A stretch of 64,000 nucleotides of DNA, from assembly GCF_013364215.1 (NCBI RefSeq), contig NZ_CP054923.1, forward strand, positions 62,001 to 126,000, given 5' to 3'. This stretch comes from Verrucosispora sp. NA02020 (GTDB lineage: Bacteria > Actinomycetota > Actinomycetes > Mycobacteriales > Micromonosporaceae). The stretch's first letter is position 1, and each line of letters opens with the position of its first letter. Made by a program: the position numbers and the translations under genes. This document shows, one piece after another, positions 1 through 8,135 of the stretch. The notes below the pieces were generated by a model. That model searched no databases. It was not told where the DNA came from and was given only the letters and a program-made list of their open reading frames with translations.

Positions 1-1
1 T

Positions 2-388
2 CGGGAGGTCGCGGTCGAGTGGTTCACCGCCGCGGCCGAGATGAACGGGGAGGACCGGGACCGGCGTCGGGTGGTGGAGGCGCTGGTCGGCCTCGCCGCG
101 AGCACGGCGGACCCGGAGGTACTCGATCGACTGGATCTCGCCTGCCGTGCGGGCGGTGTCCGGCTGCTGGCGCAGGAGCAGGAACTGCTGTACGCGTTGT
201 CGGTCGGCCGTCGGATGTCGGCGGTGACCGGGGCGGACGGTGCCCGGAAGCACGGCGGGCCGGGCTCGTGGCCCGGCCGGCCGGCGGCGGAAACTGGGGT
301 GGCGCGGGCGAGGAAGCCCCCTGATACCACCCCTCGCTCATCGCCCGCGCCGATTCCCCCCAATGCGCCCCCGCTCCAGCGAGATTAG
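2..388 (+). CDS. Hypothetical protein, C-terminal part (runs off left edge)
   Basis: An open frame enters from the left edge and ends at a TAG. The first ~75 codons read as an alpha-helical, acidic/leucine-rich segment (EALVGLAAS, RLLAQEQELLYAL) with normal actinobacterial codon use. The last ~45 residues are Pro/Arg/Ala-rich and look unstructured. No start, signal peptide or catalytic motif is visible here. I do not recognise the family. The internal ATG at 41 is not a convincing start because the frame is open upstream and no ribosome binding site precedes it. Confidence 0.5.
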   Translation, partial: REVAVEWFTAAAEMNGEDRDRRRVVEALVGLAASTADPEVLDRLDLACRAGGVRLLAQEQELLYALSVGRRMSAVTGADGARKHGGPGSWPGRPAAETGVARARKPPDTTPRSSPAPIPPNAPPLQRD

Positions 389-538
389 CGAGCGACCACT
401 GCGACGTCTGTCCGGTTTAGGAGTTATCGCCGGTTGCTCGCCTGGTTCTGCCGGTCCTTCTGCCGGTGCGGTCACGCTCGGGTGTGCAGACCGGCACCGA
501 AGGTCGGACGGGTGTGCGCGGTGGAGGCGCGGAGCCGC

Positions 539-1063
539 TCAGCAGGGGGACGAGTCGGGCGTTTTCAGAACCGTTTCCCCCTCCGGGGCCGTGTCGCTGC
601 TGCCGGCGGTCGCGCAGGGATGGACGGCGTCGCGAATCTGCCGCAGACCGTCCAGCAGTGCGTGCAGCGCCGCCGGGTCGAGTTGACCGGTGAACCAGTC
701 CTCGATGAGTTGGAGGTGGCCGGGCAGGCTCTCGTCGAGCCGCCGCAGGCCGGAGGGGGTCACCACCGCGTACGAGCTGCGTCGGTCGGAGGGGCAGGCG
801 CGCCGGGTGATCAGGCCGTCGCGTTCCATCCGGTCCACCACCCGGGTGACGCCGCTGGTGGAGAGCGACGTCTGCGCGGCGAGGTCGGTCATCCGTAGTT
901 GGTTGCCGGGTGAGCGGGTGAGCCGGGTCAGCACCTCGAACTCGACTGCTGACAGGCCGTGCTCGTCGAGTTGCGTGGCGAAGCGGGCGGAGAGGCCCGC
1001 GTGCACCTCGAAGAGGAGGCCGACAGCGGTGATCCGAGGGTCGTCGAACACGTTCGGGTTCAC
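539..1063 (-). CDS. MarR-family transcriptional regulator
   Basis: 174 aa, the usual MarR length plus a short Ser/Pro tail. A winged helix-turn-helix lies at about residues 35-110: LRMTDLAAQTSLSTSGVTRV is the recognition region and RRACPSDRRSSYAVVT is the wing with the typical D-x-R-S/R motif. MarR proteins are dimeric repressors that release DNA on binding small phenolic or oxidised ligands. It is transcribed divergently from the YceI-like gene, with about 100 bp between the starts, so it probably controls that gene and itself from the shared region. The ligand cannot be read from the sequence. Confidence 0.9.
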   Translation of the reverse strand: MNPNVFDDPRITAVGLLFEVHAGLSARFATQLDEHGLSAVEFEVLTRLTRSPGNQLRMTDLAAQTSLSTSGVTRVVDRMERDGLITRRACPSDRRSSYAVVTPSGLRRLDESLPGHLQLIEDWFTGQLDPAALHALLDGLRQIRDAVHPCATAGSSDTAPEGETVLKTPDSSPC

Positions 1064-1082
1064 CGGCCCATCCTATCAGTAC

Positions 1083-1111
1083 TTGACACACGGAATATTG
1101 CTACGACTATA
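1083..1111 (+). promoter_or_regulatory. Putative promoter of the YceI-like gene, with possible MarR site
   Basis: TTGACA (1083-1088), a 17-bp spacer and ACTATA (1106-1111) make a near-consensus housekeeping promoter about 55 bp before the ATG. Inverted arms ACGACT (1103-1108) and AGTCGT (1123-1128) flank the predicted transcription start. They are a plausible but unproven MarR operator. Confidence 0.45.
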
Positions 1112-1166
1112 GTTGCTAACGCAGTCGTTGGGCTACTAAACAATCTCTTCCGGAGGGCAGTCTCTC

Positions 1167-1748
1167 ATGACCAGCAGCACCGAGTCGGTTACCCGCGAGT
1201 GGAACGGCCTCACCATCCCGGCGGCCGGCACCTACCTGCTGGACGCGGCGCACAAGCGCGTGGGCTTCGTCGCCCGGCACATGATGGTAAGCAAGGTGCG
1301 CGGTGAGTTCGCCGACGCCTCCGCCACCATCACCATCGCCGAGGAGCCCCTGGGGTCCACGGTCAGCGCCACCATCCAGGCCGCCAGCATCAACACCGCG
1401 CAGGCCGACCGGGACGCGCACCTGCGCAGCCCGGAGTTCCTCGACGCCGAGCAGTTCCCCACCCTGGAGTACCGCAGCACCGGCGTGAAGTCGCACGAGG
1501 GCAGCGAGTTCGTGCTCGACGGTGAGCTGACCATCAAGGGCGTGACGCGTCCGGTGGAGCTGAAGGTCGAGTTCGAGGGCGTCGGCCGCAGCCCGTTCGG
1601 CCAGGACATCTTCGGCTTCTCGGCGAGCACCGAGATCGACCGGGAGGACTTCGGTCTGACCTGGAACGTGGCCCTGGAGTCCGGCGGCGTGCTGGTCGGC
1701 AAGAAGGTCAAGATCGAGATCGAGGGCGAGGGCATCCGCCAGTCCTGA
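1167..1748 (+). CDS. YceI-family lipid/isoprenoid-binding protein
   Basis: 193 aa, a full-length single YceI domain (about residues 18-185) forming a lipocalin-like beta-barrel that in known members holds a polyisoprenoid or other amphipathic lipid. Diagnostic stretches are AGTYLLDAAHKRVGFVARHMM near the N-terminus, SPEFLDAEQFPTLEYRS in the middle and DFGLTWN near the C-terminus. There is no signal peptide, so this copy is predicted to be cytoplasmic, unlike E. coli YceI. GGAGGG lies 9 bp before the ATG. The divergent MarR gene suggests induction by a small-molecule stress signal. Confidence 0.9.
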   Translation: MTSSTESVTREWNGLTIPAAGTYLLDAAHKRVGFVARHMMVSKVRGEFADASATITIAEEPLGSTVSATIQAASINTAQADRDAHLRSPEFLDAEQFPTLEYRSTGVKSHEGSEFVLDGELTIKGVTRPVELKVEFEGVGRSPFGQDIFGFSASTEIDREDFGLTWNVALESGGVLVGKKVKIEIEGEGIRQS

Positions 1749-1756
1749 TCCCGCAC

Positions 1757-1793
1757 GCGAAGGGGCCCGCGCCGACCGCGCGGGCCCCTTCGC
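1757..1793 (+). terminator. Terminator of the YceI-like gene
   Basis: A perfect 15-bp GC-rich stem (1757-1771 with 1779-1793) with a 7-nt loop begins 8 bp after the stop codon. There is no U-tract, which is usual in actinobacteria. Confidence 0.75.
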
Positions 1794-2054
1794 TGTCCGG
1801 TCCGGTCACGATCGCGGTGCGGTTTGTCACAGGTTGTTAGCAGGGTCGCGGGTGGCGCGACGGACCCGCCCGGGTAGGAATCCCGGCGGGAGCGGCTCAC
1901 CCGCCCCGTCGATGGGTCCGACCCACCCGCAAGGCGGGTGGACTGCGGCAATGGACCGATCTTCGGGCCATCCGGTTCGGCGCTTTCACCGAGTATGGTT
2001 CACACTGCGCTGCGGAACGGCACCGTTCCGTCGCGTCGCGCGCCGGGAGGAAAC
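1794..2054. other. Intergenic region without a gene
   Basis: Between the YceI terminator and the ligase start I see no coding frame with plausible codon use or ribosome binding site, and no recognisable RNA. It must hold the promoter of the downstream ligase, but no convincing -35/-10 pair stands out. Confidence 0.5.
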
Positions 2055-3533
2055 ATGGGCAGGGACGTCGACCGAGCCGCCTTCTCCCGTGAGGATCGAA
2101 TCCGGTACCGCCAGAAGGTCCGCCGTTGCCTGGACGTCTTCGCGTTGATGCTGGACGACTTCGGGTTCGACGCCGACCGGCCGATGACCGGGCTGGAGAT
2201 CGAGCTCAACCTGGTGGACCCGCTCGCCGAGCCGGCGATGCGCAACGAGGAGATCCTCGCCGCCATCGCCGATCCGTTGTTCCAGACCGAGCTGGGCCAG
2301 TTCAACCTGGAGCTGAACGCCAACCCGCGATTGATCTCCAACGGCGGGTTCGCCGACTACGAGCGTGACCTGCGCGGCAGTCTGGACCGGGCGAACGAGC
2401 GGGCGGCCCGCTCGGACACCCGGATCGTCCTGGTCGGCATCCTGCCCACGCTGACCGAGCGCCACCTGGTCGCGGACAACCTCTCCACCAACGAGCGGTA
2501 CCGGGTGCTCAACGACCAGATCGTCGGAGCCCGGGGCGAGGACATCGAACTCGACATCCGGGGCGTCGAGCGCCTGCGTACGCACACCGACTCGATCGCG
2601 CCGGAGGCCGCCTGCACCAGCCTCCAGTTCCACCTCCAGGTCGCGCCGGACAGCTTCGCCGACTACTGGAACGCCTCCCAGGCCATCGCCGGGGTGCAGG
2701 TGGCGGTGGGCGCGAACTCGCCCTTCCTGTACGGCCGCCAACTCTGGTCGGAGACCCGGATCGCCCTGTTCGAGCAGGCCACCGACACTCGGCCGGACGA
2801 GCTGAAGGCACAGGGCGTACGCCCCCGGGTCTGGTTCGGGGAACGCTGGATAACGTCCATCTTCGACCTTTTCGAGGAGAACGTCCGCTATTTCCCGCCG
2901 CTGCTGCCGATCTGCGAGACCGAGGATCCGGTGGAGGTGCTGCACGCGGGCGGCGTACCGGAGCTTGCCGAGCTGCGGCTGCACAACGGCACCGTCTACC
3001 GCTGGAACCGGCCGGTGTACGACATCATGGACGGCCGACCGCACCTGCGGGTGGAGAACCGGGTGCTGCCCGCCGGGCCGACCGTGGTCGACATGCTGGC
3101 CAACGCGGCCTTCTACTTCGGGATGGCCCGTGGCCTGGCCGAGGCCGACCGGCCGATCTGGAGCCAGCTCACCTTCAGCTCCGCCGAGGAGAACTTCCAC
3201 GCCGCCGCCCGACGGGGCATGGACGCCGTGCTGCACTGGCCGCGCCTGGGTGAGGTGCCGGTCACCACGCTGGTGCTGGACGTGCTGCTGCCGATCGCCG
3301 CCGCCGGGCTCGACGGGTTCGGGGTGTCCCCGGCGGAACGGGACCGCCTACTCGGCATCATCGAGCAACGCTGCCGTACCGGACGCAACGGAGCGGCCTG
3401 GCAGACCGCGGCGGTGTGGACCGCGGAGCGGCAGCACGGCCTGGACCGGACCGCCGCCCTGCACCACATGCTCCAGCGCTACGCCGAGTTGCAGCGCACC
3501 AACGAGCCGGTGCACACCTGGCCCGTCGACTGA
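2055..3533 (+). CDS. Glutamate-cysteine ligase (GCS2) family protein
   Basis: 492 aa, carboxylate-amine ligase fold. MTGLEIELNLVDP near residue 40 is the GCS2 glutamate/metal-binding start, and FNLELNANPRL, CTSLQFHLQV and LRVENRVLP (about residue 330) carry the further acidic and histidine ligands expected for ATP/Mg and the amino-acid substrate. Known relatives join glutamate to cysteine or another amine. Actinobacteria make mycothiol rather than glutathione, so the product may be ergothioneine-pathway gamma-Glu-Cys or something else, and I do not assign a symbol. GGGAGG precedes the ATG at 2055 by 5 bp, so the in-frame upstream ATG is rejected. It is monocistronic and convergent with the next gene. 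Confidence 0.8.
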   Translation: MGRDVDRAAFSREDRIRYRQKVRRCLDVFALMLDDFGFDADRPMTGLEIELNLVDPLAEPAMRNEEILAAIADPLFQTELGQFNLELNANPRLISNGGFADYERDLRGSLDRANERAARSDTRIVLVGILPTLTERHLVADNLSTNERYRVLNDQIVGARGEDIELDIRGVERLRTHTDSIAPEAACTSLQFHLQVAPDSFADYWNASQAIAGVQVAVGANSPFLYGRQLWSETRIALFEQATDTRPDELKAQGVRPRVWFGERWITSIFDLFEENVRYFPPLLPICETEDPVEVLHAGGVPELAELRLHNGTVYRWNRPVYDIMDGRPHLRVENRVLPAGPTVVDMLANAAFYFGMARGLAEADRPIWSQLTFSSAEENFHAAARRGMDAVLHWPRLGEVPVTTLVLDVLLPIAAAGLDGFGVSPAERDRLLGIIEQRCRTGRNGAAWQTAAVWTAERQHGLDRTAALHHMLQRYAELQRTNEPVHTWPVD

Positions 3534-3575
3534 CCCGCCGCGCCGACGTCGAGCGCCTCGGCGCGCACCGCCGGG

Positions 3576-5036
3576 TCAGCGGCTGCGGCGGTTCCGTCGG
3601 CCGGTGCCCTCGGGGGCGCTGTCGGACGTGTCGCCGTCCGACGGCGTGGTGGCCGGGGTGGATGGCGTCGACGGCCCGTCGGAGGTCGGCGAGCCGCCCG
3701 GGGTGACGGGTGCGTCGTCGCCGACCGTCCCGCTCCTGCCGCCGAGTCGCCGTCGGGCCGTGCTGGTGCTCCGGGGCGTGGCGCGCACGGACTCCTTCGC
3801 ACTGTCCGCCGCAGGGCCGTCGAGCGTCGATCCGGACCCGGCCGGGTCGGGCGTGGTCGGGTCGGCGGTGGTCGAGTCGGACGCCGTCCGGGTGCGCGCA
3901 GCGCCCTCGTCGGCCGCTGGTGCGGTGTGGGCGTCGTCGGCCGCCACGCGTTGCCGGGGGACCCGGGGTACCTCGCCGGTGGGCGGCAGGTCCTGCCTGC
4001 GCCGGGCGGCCCGCTGCGCGAGTGCCGCGACCAGGACCGACCCGCCGATACCGACGATCACCGCGTACGGGGCGATCAGGTGGGCCGACACCTGCTCCGG
4101 GCTGATCGCGGTCAGCCTCGGCACGGCCAGGAAGTAGGCGACGGCCACCAACAGCGGTCCGGCGGCACCGGAGGCGGTGGCGCCGACCCGTCGATCTGCC
4201 GGGCGTACGCCGTGACGGGCGGCCAGCGCGCCGATCAGCAGCGCCGAGGCGAGCGAGAGGACGGCGCCGGGCCAGTAGAAATAGTCGCGGATCCAGAACT
4301 GGGGGTTGTCCGAGCTGAGTTGCCAGATGCCGAGCTGGGCCGTGGTGAGTCCACGACCGGCGAGCACCGAGTCGACCACGGCCACCACGGCGAGCAGCCA
4401 GAGCCAACCGGCGGTGGCGATGACGTTGGTGGCGGCCGCCCGGCAGCGCAGTGCCCAGACCGCCACCAGCACTCCGACCAGTACGCCGATCGCGGCGTAG
4501 CCGGCGGCCATGTTCCGTGGCGACGGGGTGTCCGGCACCTCCGCCACCCGCGCCGGTACGGCGACCAGCAGCACGGTGATCAGTGCGCCCAGGCCGGCGG
4601 CACCGGCCAGCGCGATCCACCAGAGGCCACCGCCGTCACCGACCTCCCGACGTGCGTCGGTCGACCCGGCGGCGGGCGACCGAACGTCGTTGTCGGACCG
4701 GACGGTGTCGGCCCCGGCGGTGTCGCTCTGCGGGGCGGTGTCGACCGACGGCGGGTCGGCGTCGGGGGGTGCGACGGCCGGACCGGAAACCGGGTGCGGG
4801 CCGTTGCGGCGGTCGCGTAGTCGTTGCGCACAGACCGCGCCGAAGATCGTCGAGGTGGCGGCGATCCAGGTGGCCCAGATCAGGCTCGCCACCCAGGCCG
4901 CGGTGCCGGCGGTCGCCTCGGTCGGTGCCCAGTTGAGAATGCCCAGGCCGTATCCGAAGCCCAGTTGGGCGGCCCCGGCACCGGCTGCCACGCCGGCCGC
5001 GGTGGCGATCGATCCTCCCCAGCCCTGTCTGGCCAT
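3576..5036 (-). CDS. Polytopic membrane protein with disordered C-terminal tail
   Basis: 486 aa from the ATG at 5036 (MARQGWGG). Upstream in-frame codons read as non-coding Ser/Pro/Arg sequence, so that longer start is rejected. About seven or eight hydrophobic segments are visible: around residues 10-35, 46-70, 138-163, two or three at 180-230, one near 265 and two near 310-360. A short acidic/Pro linker interrupts them after the second. The last ~130 residues are Thr/Ser/Pro/Ala-rich and predicted cytosolic and disordered. I do not recognise the family. It is divergent from the PASTA gene and convergent with the ligase. Confidence 0.7.
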   Translation of the reverse strand: MARQGWGGSIATAAGVAAGAGAAQLGFGYGLGILNWAPTEATAGTAAWVASLIWATWIAATSTIFGAVCAQRLRDRRNGPHPVSGPAVAPPDADPPSVDTAPQSDTAGADTVRSDNDVRSPAAGSTDARREVGDGGGLWWIALAGAAGLGALITVLLVAVPARVAEVPDTPSPRNMAAGYAAIGVLVGVLVAVWALRCRAAATNVIATAGWLWLLAVVAVVDSVLAGRGLTTAQLGIWQLSSDNPQFWIRDYFYWPGAVLSLASALLIGALAARHGVRPADRRVGATASGAAGPLLVAVAYFLAVPRLTAISPEQVSAHLIAPYAVIVGIGGSVLVAALAQRAARRRQDLPPTGEVPRVPRQRVAADDAHTAPAADEGAARTRTASDSTTADPTTPDPAGSGSTLDGPAADSAKESVRATPRSTSTARRRLGGRSGTVGDDAPVTPGGSPTSDGPSTPSTPATTPSDGDTSDSAPEGTGRRNRRSR

Positions 5037-5157
5037 GCCGGGCAGCGTAACGTCCTGTGGTCGGTGCGGCGAGTCGTGCGCAGTACCAGGCGGCAACAGT
5101 GACGGACAGTGCTTGGCGTCGGCGACTACCGTCGCCGGTGATAGGGCGGTGGCGGAG

Positions 5158-5832
5158 ATGACGGACGAATCCACGGATCGGGGTGAGGTGCGCTCCGGTG
5201 CCGGCCCGGACCGCACGAGGGTGGTGATCGGCGGCGGGCTCGCGGCGGTGCTCCTCGCCGTCATCGGGGCGGCCGGCGGCTGGATGCTGGCCGGCGATCA
5301 GGAGTCGCCACGCGACACGACCCTCGACGCGAGCGGCAGTCGGGCTCCGACGTCCGAGGGCTCGCCGACGCCGCGCGAGAAGCCGACGACGGCGACCAGC
5401 CAGCCTGCCCGGCCCGCGCCGAGCCGTTCCGGCCTGACCGTGCCGGAACTCGTCGGGATGGACTTCGAGGAGGCCCGGGAGGAACTGCGGGACCGTGGGC
5501 TGGGCTGGCATTTCGTGTTCGGCGGCAGCGGCGACAGTTCCAGCGTGCGCAGCACCGAGCCGGCCGCCGGTGCACCGGTGAAGCGCGGGGTCACCGTCAA
5601 GATCATCGTGGCGGGTGCGGCACCGGAGACTTCGGTCCCGGACGTGGTCGGCGACTCGTGCGGCGAGGCACAGGACGAACTCGTCGACGACGGCTTCTCA
5701 CCGCGTTACCCCACCGGGAGGTCCGGCACGGTCACCGCCCAGGACCCGACCGGCGGCGCCGTCGGGAAGTGGAACGACGCGGTCCAGATCTGGTGCGGCA
5801 CGACCCCGAGCCCGGAGGCCAGCGACCAGTAG
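5158..5832 (+). CDS. Membrane-anchored protein with two extracellular PASTA domains
   Basis: 224 aa. A short basic N-terminus precedes one transmembrane helix (about 22-46, VVIGGGLAAVLLAVIGAAGG). A Pro/Thr/Ser linker follows, then two PASTA-like modules: TVPELVGMDFEEAREELRDR (from about 91) and SVPDVVGDSCGEAQDELVD (from about 157). PASTA modules bind muropeptides or lipid II, or act as spacers, in PknB and PBPs. There is no kinase or transpeptidase domain, so this is a stand-alone sensor or scaffold at the wall. ATG 5158 is chosen. An in-frame GTG at 5149 is an alternative because GGCGGAG sits directly against the ATG. It is followed by a second PASTA protein, probably co-transcribed. Confidence 0.8.
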   Translation: MTDESTDRGEVRSGAGPDRTRVVIGGGLAAVLLAVIGAAGGWMLAGDQESPRDTTLDASGSRAPTSEGSPTPREKPTTATSQPARPAPSRSGLTVPELVGMDFEEAREELRDRGLGWHFVFGGSGDSSSVRSTEPAAGAPVKRGVTVKIIVAGAAPETSVPDVVGDSCGEAQDELVDDGFSPRYPTGRSGTVTAQDPTGGAVGKWNDAVQIWCGTTPSPEASDQ

Positions 5833-5937
5833 CAGTGACGCGCTTCCGACACGCTGATGCCGGCCGATGGCCCGACGAACCGTTAGGTTGACCGTCGAGG
5901 GCCATGCCGCCCGCCGGACCGGCGGAAAGGACGTGCG

Positions 5938-6729
5938 ATGAGCGACGACCGCCAGGAGCCGCCCGAGGACGCGTCGGACGACCGGACCCGCCGGATCCCG
6001 CCGGTCACCGGACGCCCCGACGAGACCGCTCCGCTGGACCGTACGCCCGGTGACACCGCACCCGACGCGACCGCGCCGATGGACCGTACGCCCGGAGAGC
6101 CCGCACCGGCGGACGCCACCGCGCCGTTGCCCCCGACGCAGCGGTCCGGGTCGGCGGCGTGGTCGGGCCGCGCGGAGGTGCCGTCGGTGCGGCCGGGTTT
6201 CGACGGCGAGCCGGCCGGTGGTGACTGGTACCCCGACGACCAGGCGAGCCGGCGCTGGTGGCTGCCGATTCTCTGGGGTGTCGTCCTGCTGCTCCTGCTC
6301 GGCCTGCTCGGTCTGGGCCTGTGGTTGGTCCGGCAGGCGCTCGACGAGGACGGATCGACGCCACCGTCCCCACAGCCGACGACACAGGCACCGCCGACCA
6401 CCGCCGCACCGTCGCCGACCACCCCGTCACCGTCTTCACCGCCGACCACCAGCGCCGCCCCGGCCCAGCTTCCGGTGCCGCCGTTGACCGGGCTCTCCGA
6501 GGCGGCGGCGCGGGCGCTGCTGGACCAGCTCGATCTCGGCTACGAGGTGGAGTACCGGCCGTCGGACCAGCCGTCGGGCACGGTGATCGCCACCGAGCCG
6601 GGTGCGGGTGTGTTGGTCGAGGCGGGTGACGAGATCAGACTGGTGGTGGCCGCCGCGAGCCCGAGCCCGTCGCCGACGACCGGTGCGCCGACAGCCGAGC
6701 CGACCGGCACGGCGAGTCCGACCGCCTGA
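5938..6729 (+). CDS. Membrane-anchored protein with one PASTA domain
   Basis: 263 aa. A ~105-residue acidic, Pro-rich cytosolic N-terminus contains an imperfect repeat (APLDRTPGDTAPDATAPMDRTPGEPAP). It is followed by a transmembrane helix at about 107-131 (LPILWGVVLLLLLGLLGLGL), a Pro/Thr/Ser linker and a single PASTA module from about residue 182 (LPVPPLTGLSEAAARALLDQ to AGDEIRLVV). A Ser/Pro/Thr tail ends it. RBS GGAAAGGA precedes the ATG. It lies 105 bp after the two-PASTA protein in the same orientation, and both share the cytosol-TM-linker-PASTA plan of PknB without the kinase. Confidence 0.8.
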   Translation: MSDDRQEPPEDASDDRTRRIPPVTGRPDETAPLDRTPGDTAPDATAPMDRTPGEPAPADATAPLPPTQRSGSAAWSGRAEVPSVRPGFDGEPAGGDWYPDDQASRRWWLPILWGVVLLLLLGLLGLGLWLVRQALDEDGSTPPSPQPTTQAPPTTAAPSPTTPSPSSPPTTSAAPAQLPVPPLTGLSEAAARALLDQLDLGYEVEYRPSDQPSGTVIATEPGAGVLVEAGDEIRLVVAAASPSPSPTTGAPTAEPTGTASPTA

Positions 6730-6736
6730 GGGCCGG

Positions 6737-7177
6737 TCACCACATCCGGCGTCTGGTGCCGACCAGGCCCAACCCGGCCAGTGAGATGGCCAACCCGAAC
6801 ACGCCGGACCAGAAGAGCGAGCGGCTGAGATCCTGGCGAGGATCCGCACGGGTCGCATGGGCCGTCGGGGCCGTCTCCCGGTCCTGGCCGTCCACCGACA
6901 CGGCACCGCCGTACGCGGTGGTCGGATCGACGCCCGGCTGGTCGCTCGTGCCGAACCGGTCCCAGCCGCCGGTCACGCCGTACGGGCCGGTCGGTTCGGT
7001 CTGCACCACGGTGATCTCTGGTGCCGGCACCGGCTCGGCCAGCCGGGTGGACGAGAGGGCGGGGTCCCGGACCAGCACCAGCATGGTGGTGGCGGCGCCG
7101 AGCAGCGCCAGGACTCCGAAGGCGTAGGTGATGCGGGATCGTCGGGGCTGTCGCGTGGGCAGATTGACCATGGCCAT
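6737..7177 (-). CDS. Small two-helix membrane protein, unknown function
   Basis: 146 aa. A transmembrane helix at about 17-36 (TYAFGVLALLGAATTMLVLV) and another at about 122-140 (FWSGVFGLAISLAGLGLVG) flank an ~80-residue Pro/Gly/Asp-rich loop predicted outside the cell. Two in-frame ATGs (7177 and 7171) lie close together and the RBS does not decide between them. It ends 7 bp from the convergent PASTA gene. I do not recognise the family. Confidence 0.65.
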   Translation of the reverse strand: MAMVNLPTRQPRRSRITYAFGVLALLGAATTMLVLVRDPALSSTRLAEPVPAPEITVVQTEPTGPYGVTGGWDRFGTSDQPGVDPTTAYGGAVSVDGQDRETAPTAHATRADPRQDLSRSLFWSGVFGLAISLAGLGLVGTRRRMW

Positions 7178-7278
7178 CCCAGGTTCAGGGCCCGGGACGC
7201 GCGGGATGGAGACTTTGCCGGGGTGGGCATACCGATTCTATGGCGTCGGCATGCCCCCACGGCGGCTGTTCGTGATGC

Positions 7279-7569
7279 TCAGCCCACCCGGACCGGTGTT
7301 CGGGTGACCGGCCGACGGGCTGAGCGGACGGTGTGCGGACGAGGCTGCGGAGCGGCCTGGATCTGCTCCAGACCCGCTCGCTGGACGAAGATCGAACGCC
7401 GGTTGACCGCGTCCCCCGCCGCGTTCAACTCGTAGCCTTCGAGCCAGAGCCAACCGTCGTAGGTGGGTCGGTCGAGTACCCGGATCACCCGGAACTGGAT
7501 GGGCTTGCTGCGGAACTGGACACTCGCCGCGCGAGTCACGTGCAGTACGTCACCGGAGCGGGGATGCAC
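7279..7569 (-). CDS. Small conserved hypothetical protein
   Basis: 96 aa from GTG 7569, with AGGAG five bases upstream. The first ~65 residues look like a compact beta-rich fold (VQFRSKPIQFRVIRVLD, GWLWLEGYELNAAGDAVNRR) and the last ~25 are basic and Pro/Arg-rich. No signal peptide, membrane helix or catalytic motif is visible. The YDGWLWLEGYELNAAGDAV pattern resembles small uncharacterised actinobacterial proteins I have seen, but I cannot name the function. Confidence 0.65.
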   Translation of the reverse strand: MHPRSGDVLHVTRAASVQFRSKPIQFRVIRVLDRPTYDGWLWLEGYELNAAGDAVNRRSIFVQRAGLEQIQAAPQPRPHTVRSARRPVTRTPVRVG

Positions 7570-8135
7570 ATGGGCTCCTGAGAGGGTTGGCCGGCGGGGA
7601 AGGCCGGCGGGGGCGATCGGGGGGAGATGCGGCTCCGGCGACGAGGTCGTGTCTCGTGCGCCGGTTCGTGGCGCGGGCGTTGGTCGGTGCCGGGAACGCT
7701 GGTGGCGCGCCGCTCGACCGGTGCGGGCTCAGGTGGTGTCGCCGGAGCCGCCGTCGGGGGTGGGCGGCGGGTTCCCGTGCGGGAGATCCGGGCCCGTGAC
7801 CGACGGTCGGGTGTACGCCCCGTTCGCGGCTCCGCCGTGGAGATCACGGGGGGAGACGGCGCGGAGACGGTGCGTAACCCAGGTCATACGGACAGAGTGC
7901 ATCAGAGGCGTGCTGCATGCAAGTTGCACGTAGACTTTTGCCGATAAGTGAGCGGCTCGCACGAAACGGCGCTTGAACGCGCCACCACCCGAGCGGCACA
8001 CTGAGGAACGGTTTCGCCGCCGCGGCCGGCCGACGACCGGCACCACCCCAATGCCGCGTACGCTCGCCAGCCCCGACGGTCGCGCCCGAGGCGGGTGTCG
8101 AACCAGCGGCGCGTCGAGGCGAGAGGTGACAACGG
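7570..8135. other. 566-bp intergenic region with TGCA-rich repeats
   Basis: I see no supported gene: frames here have poor codon bias and no RBS. At 7898-7929 GTGCA, TGCATGCA and TTGCAC occur within 32 bp as direct and inverted copies, midway between two divergent genes, so this is the likeliest operator/promoter site for one or both. Confidence 0.45.

Noticed and set aside
4510..5157. Upstream extension of the two-PASTA gene
   Set aside because: The extension is antisense to the transmembrane gene and lacks coding character; a signal-anchor design needs the helix near the N-terminus, which ATG 5158 gives.
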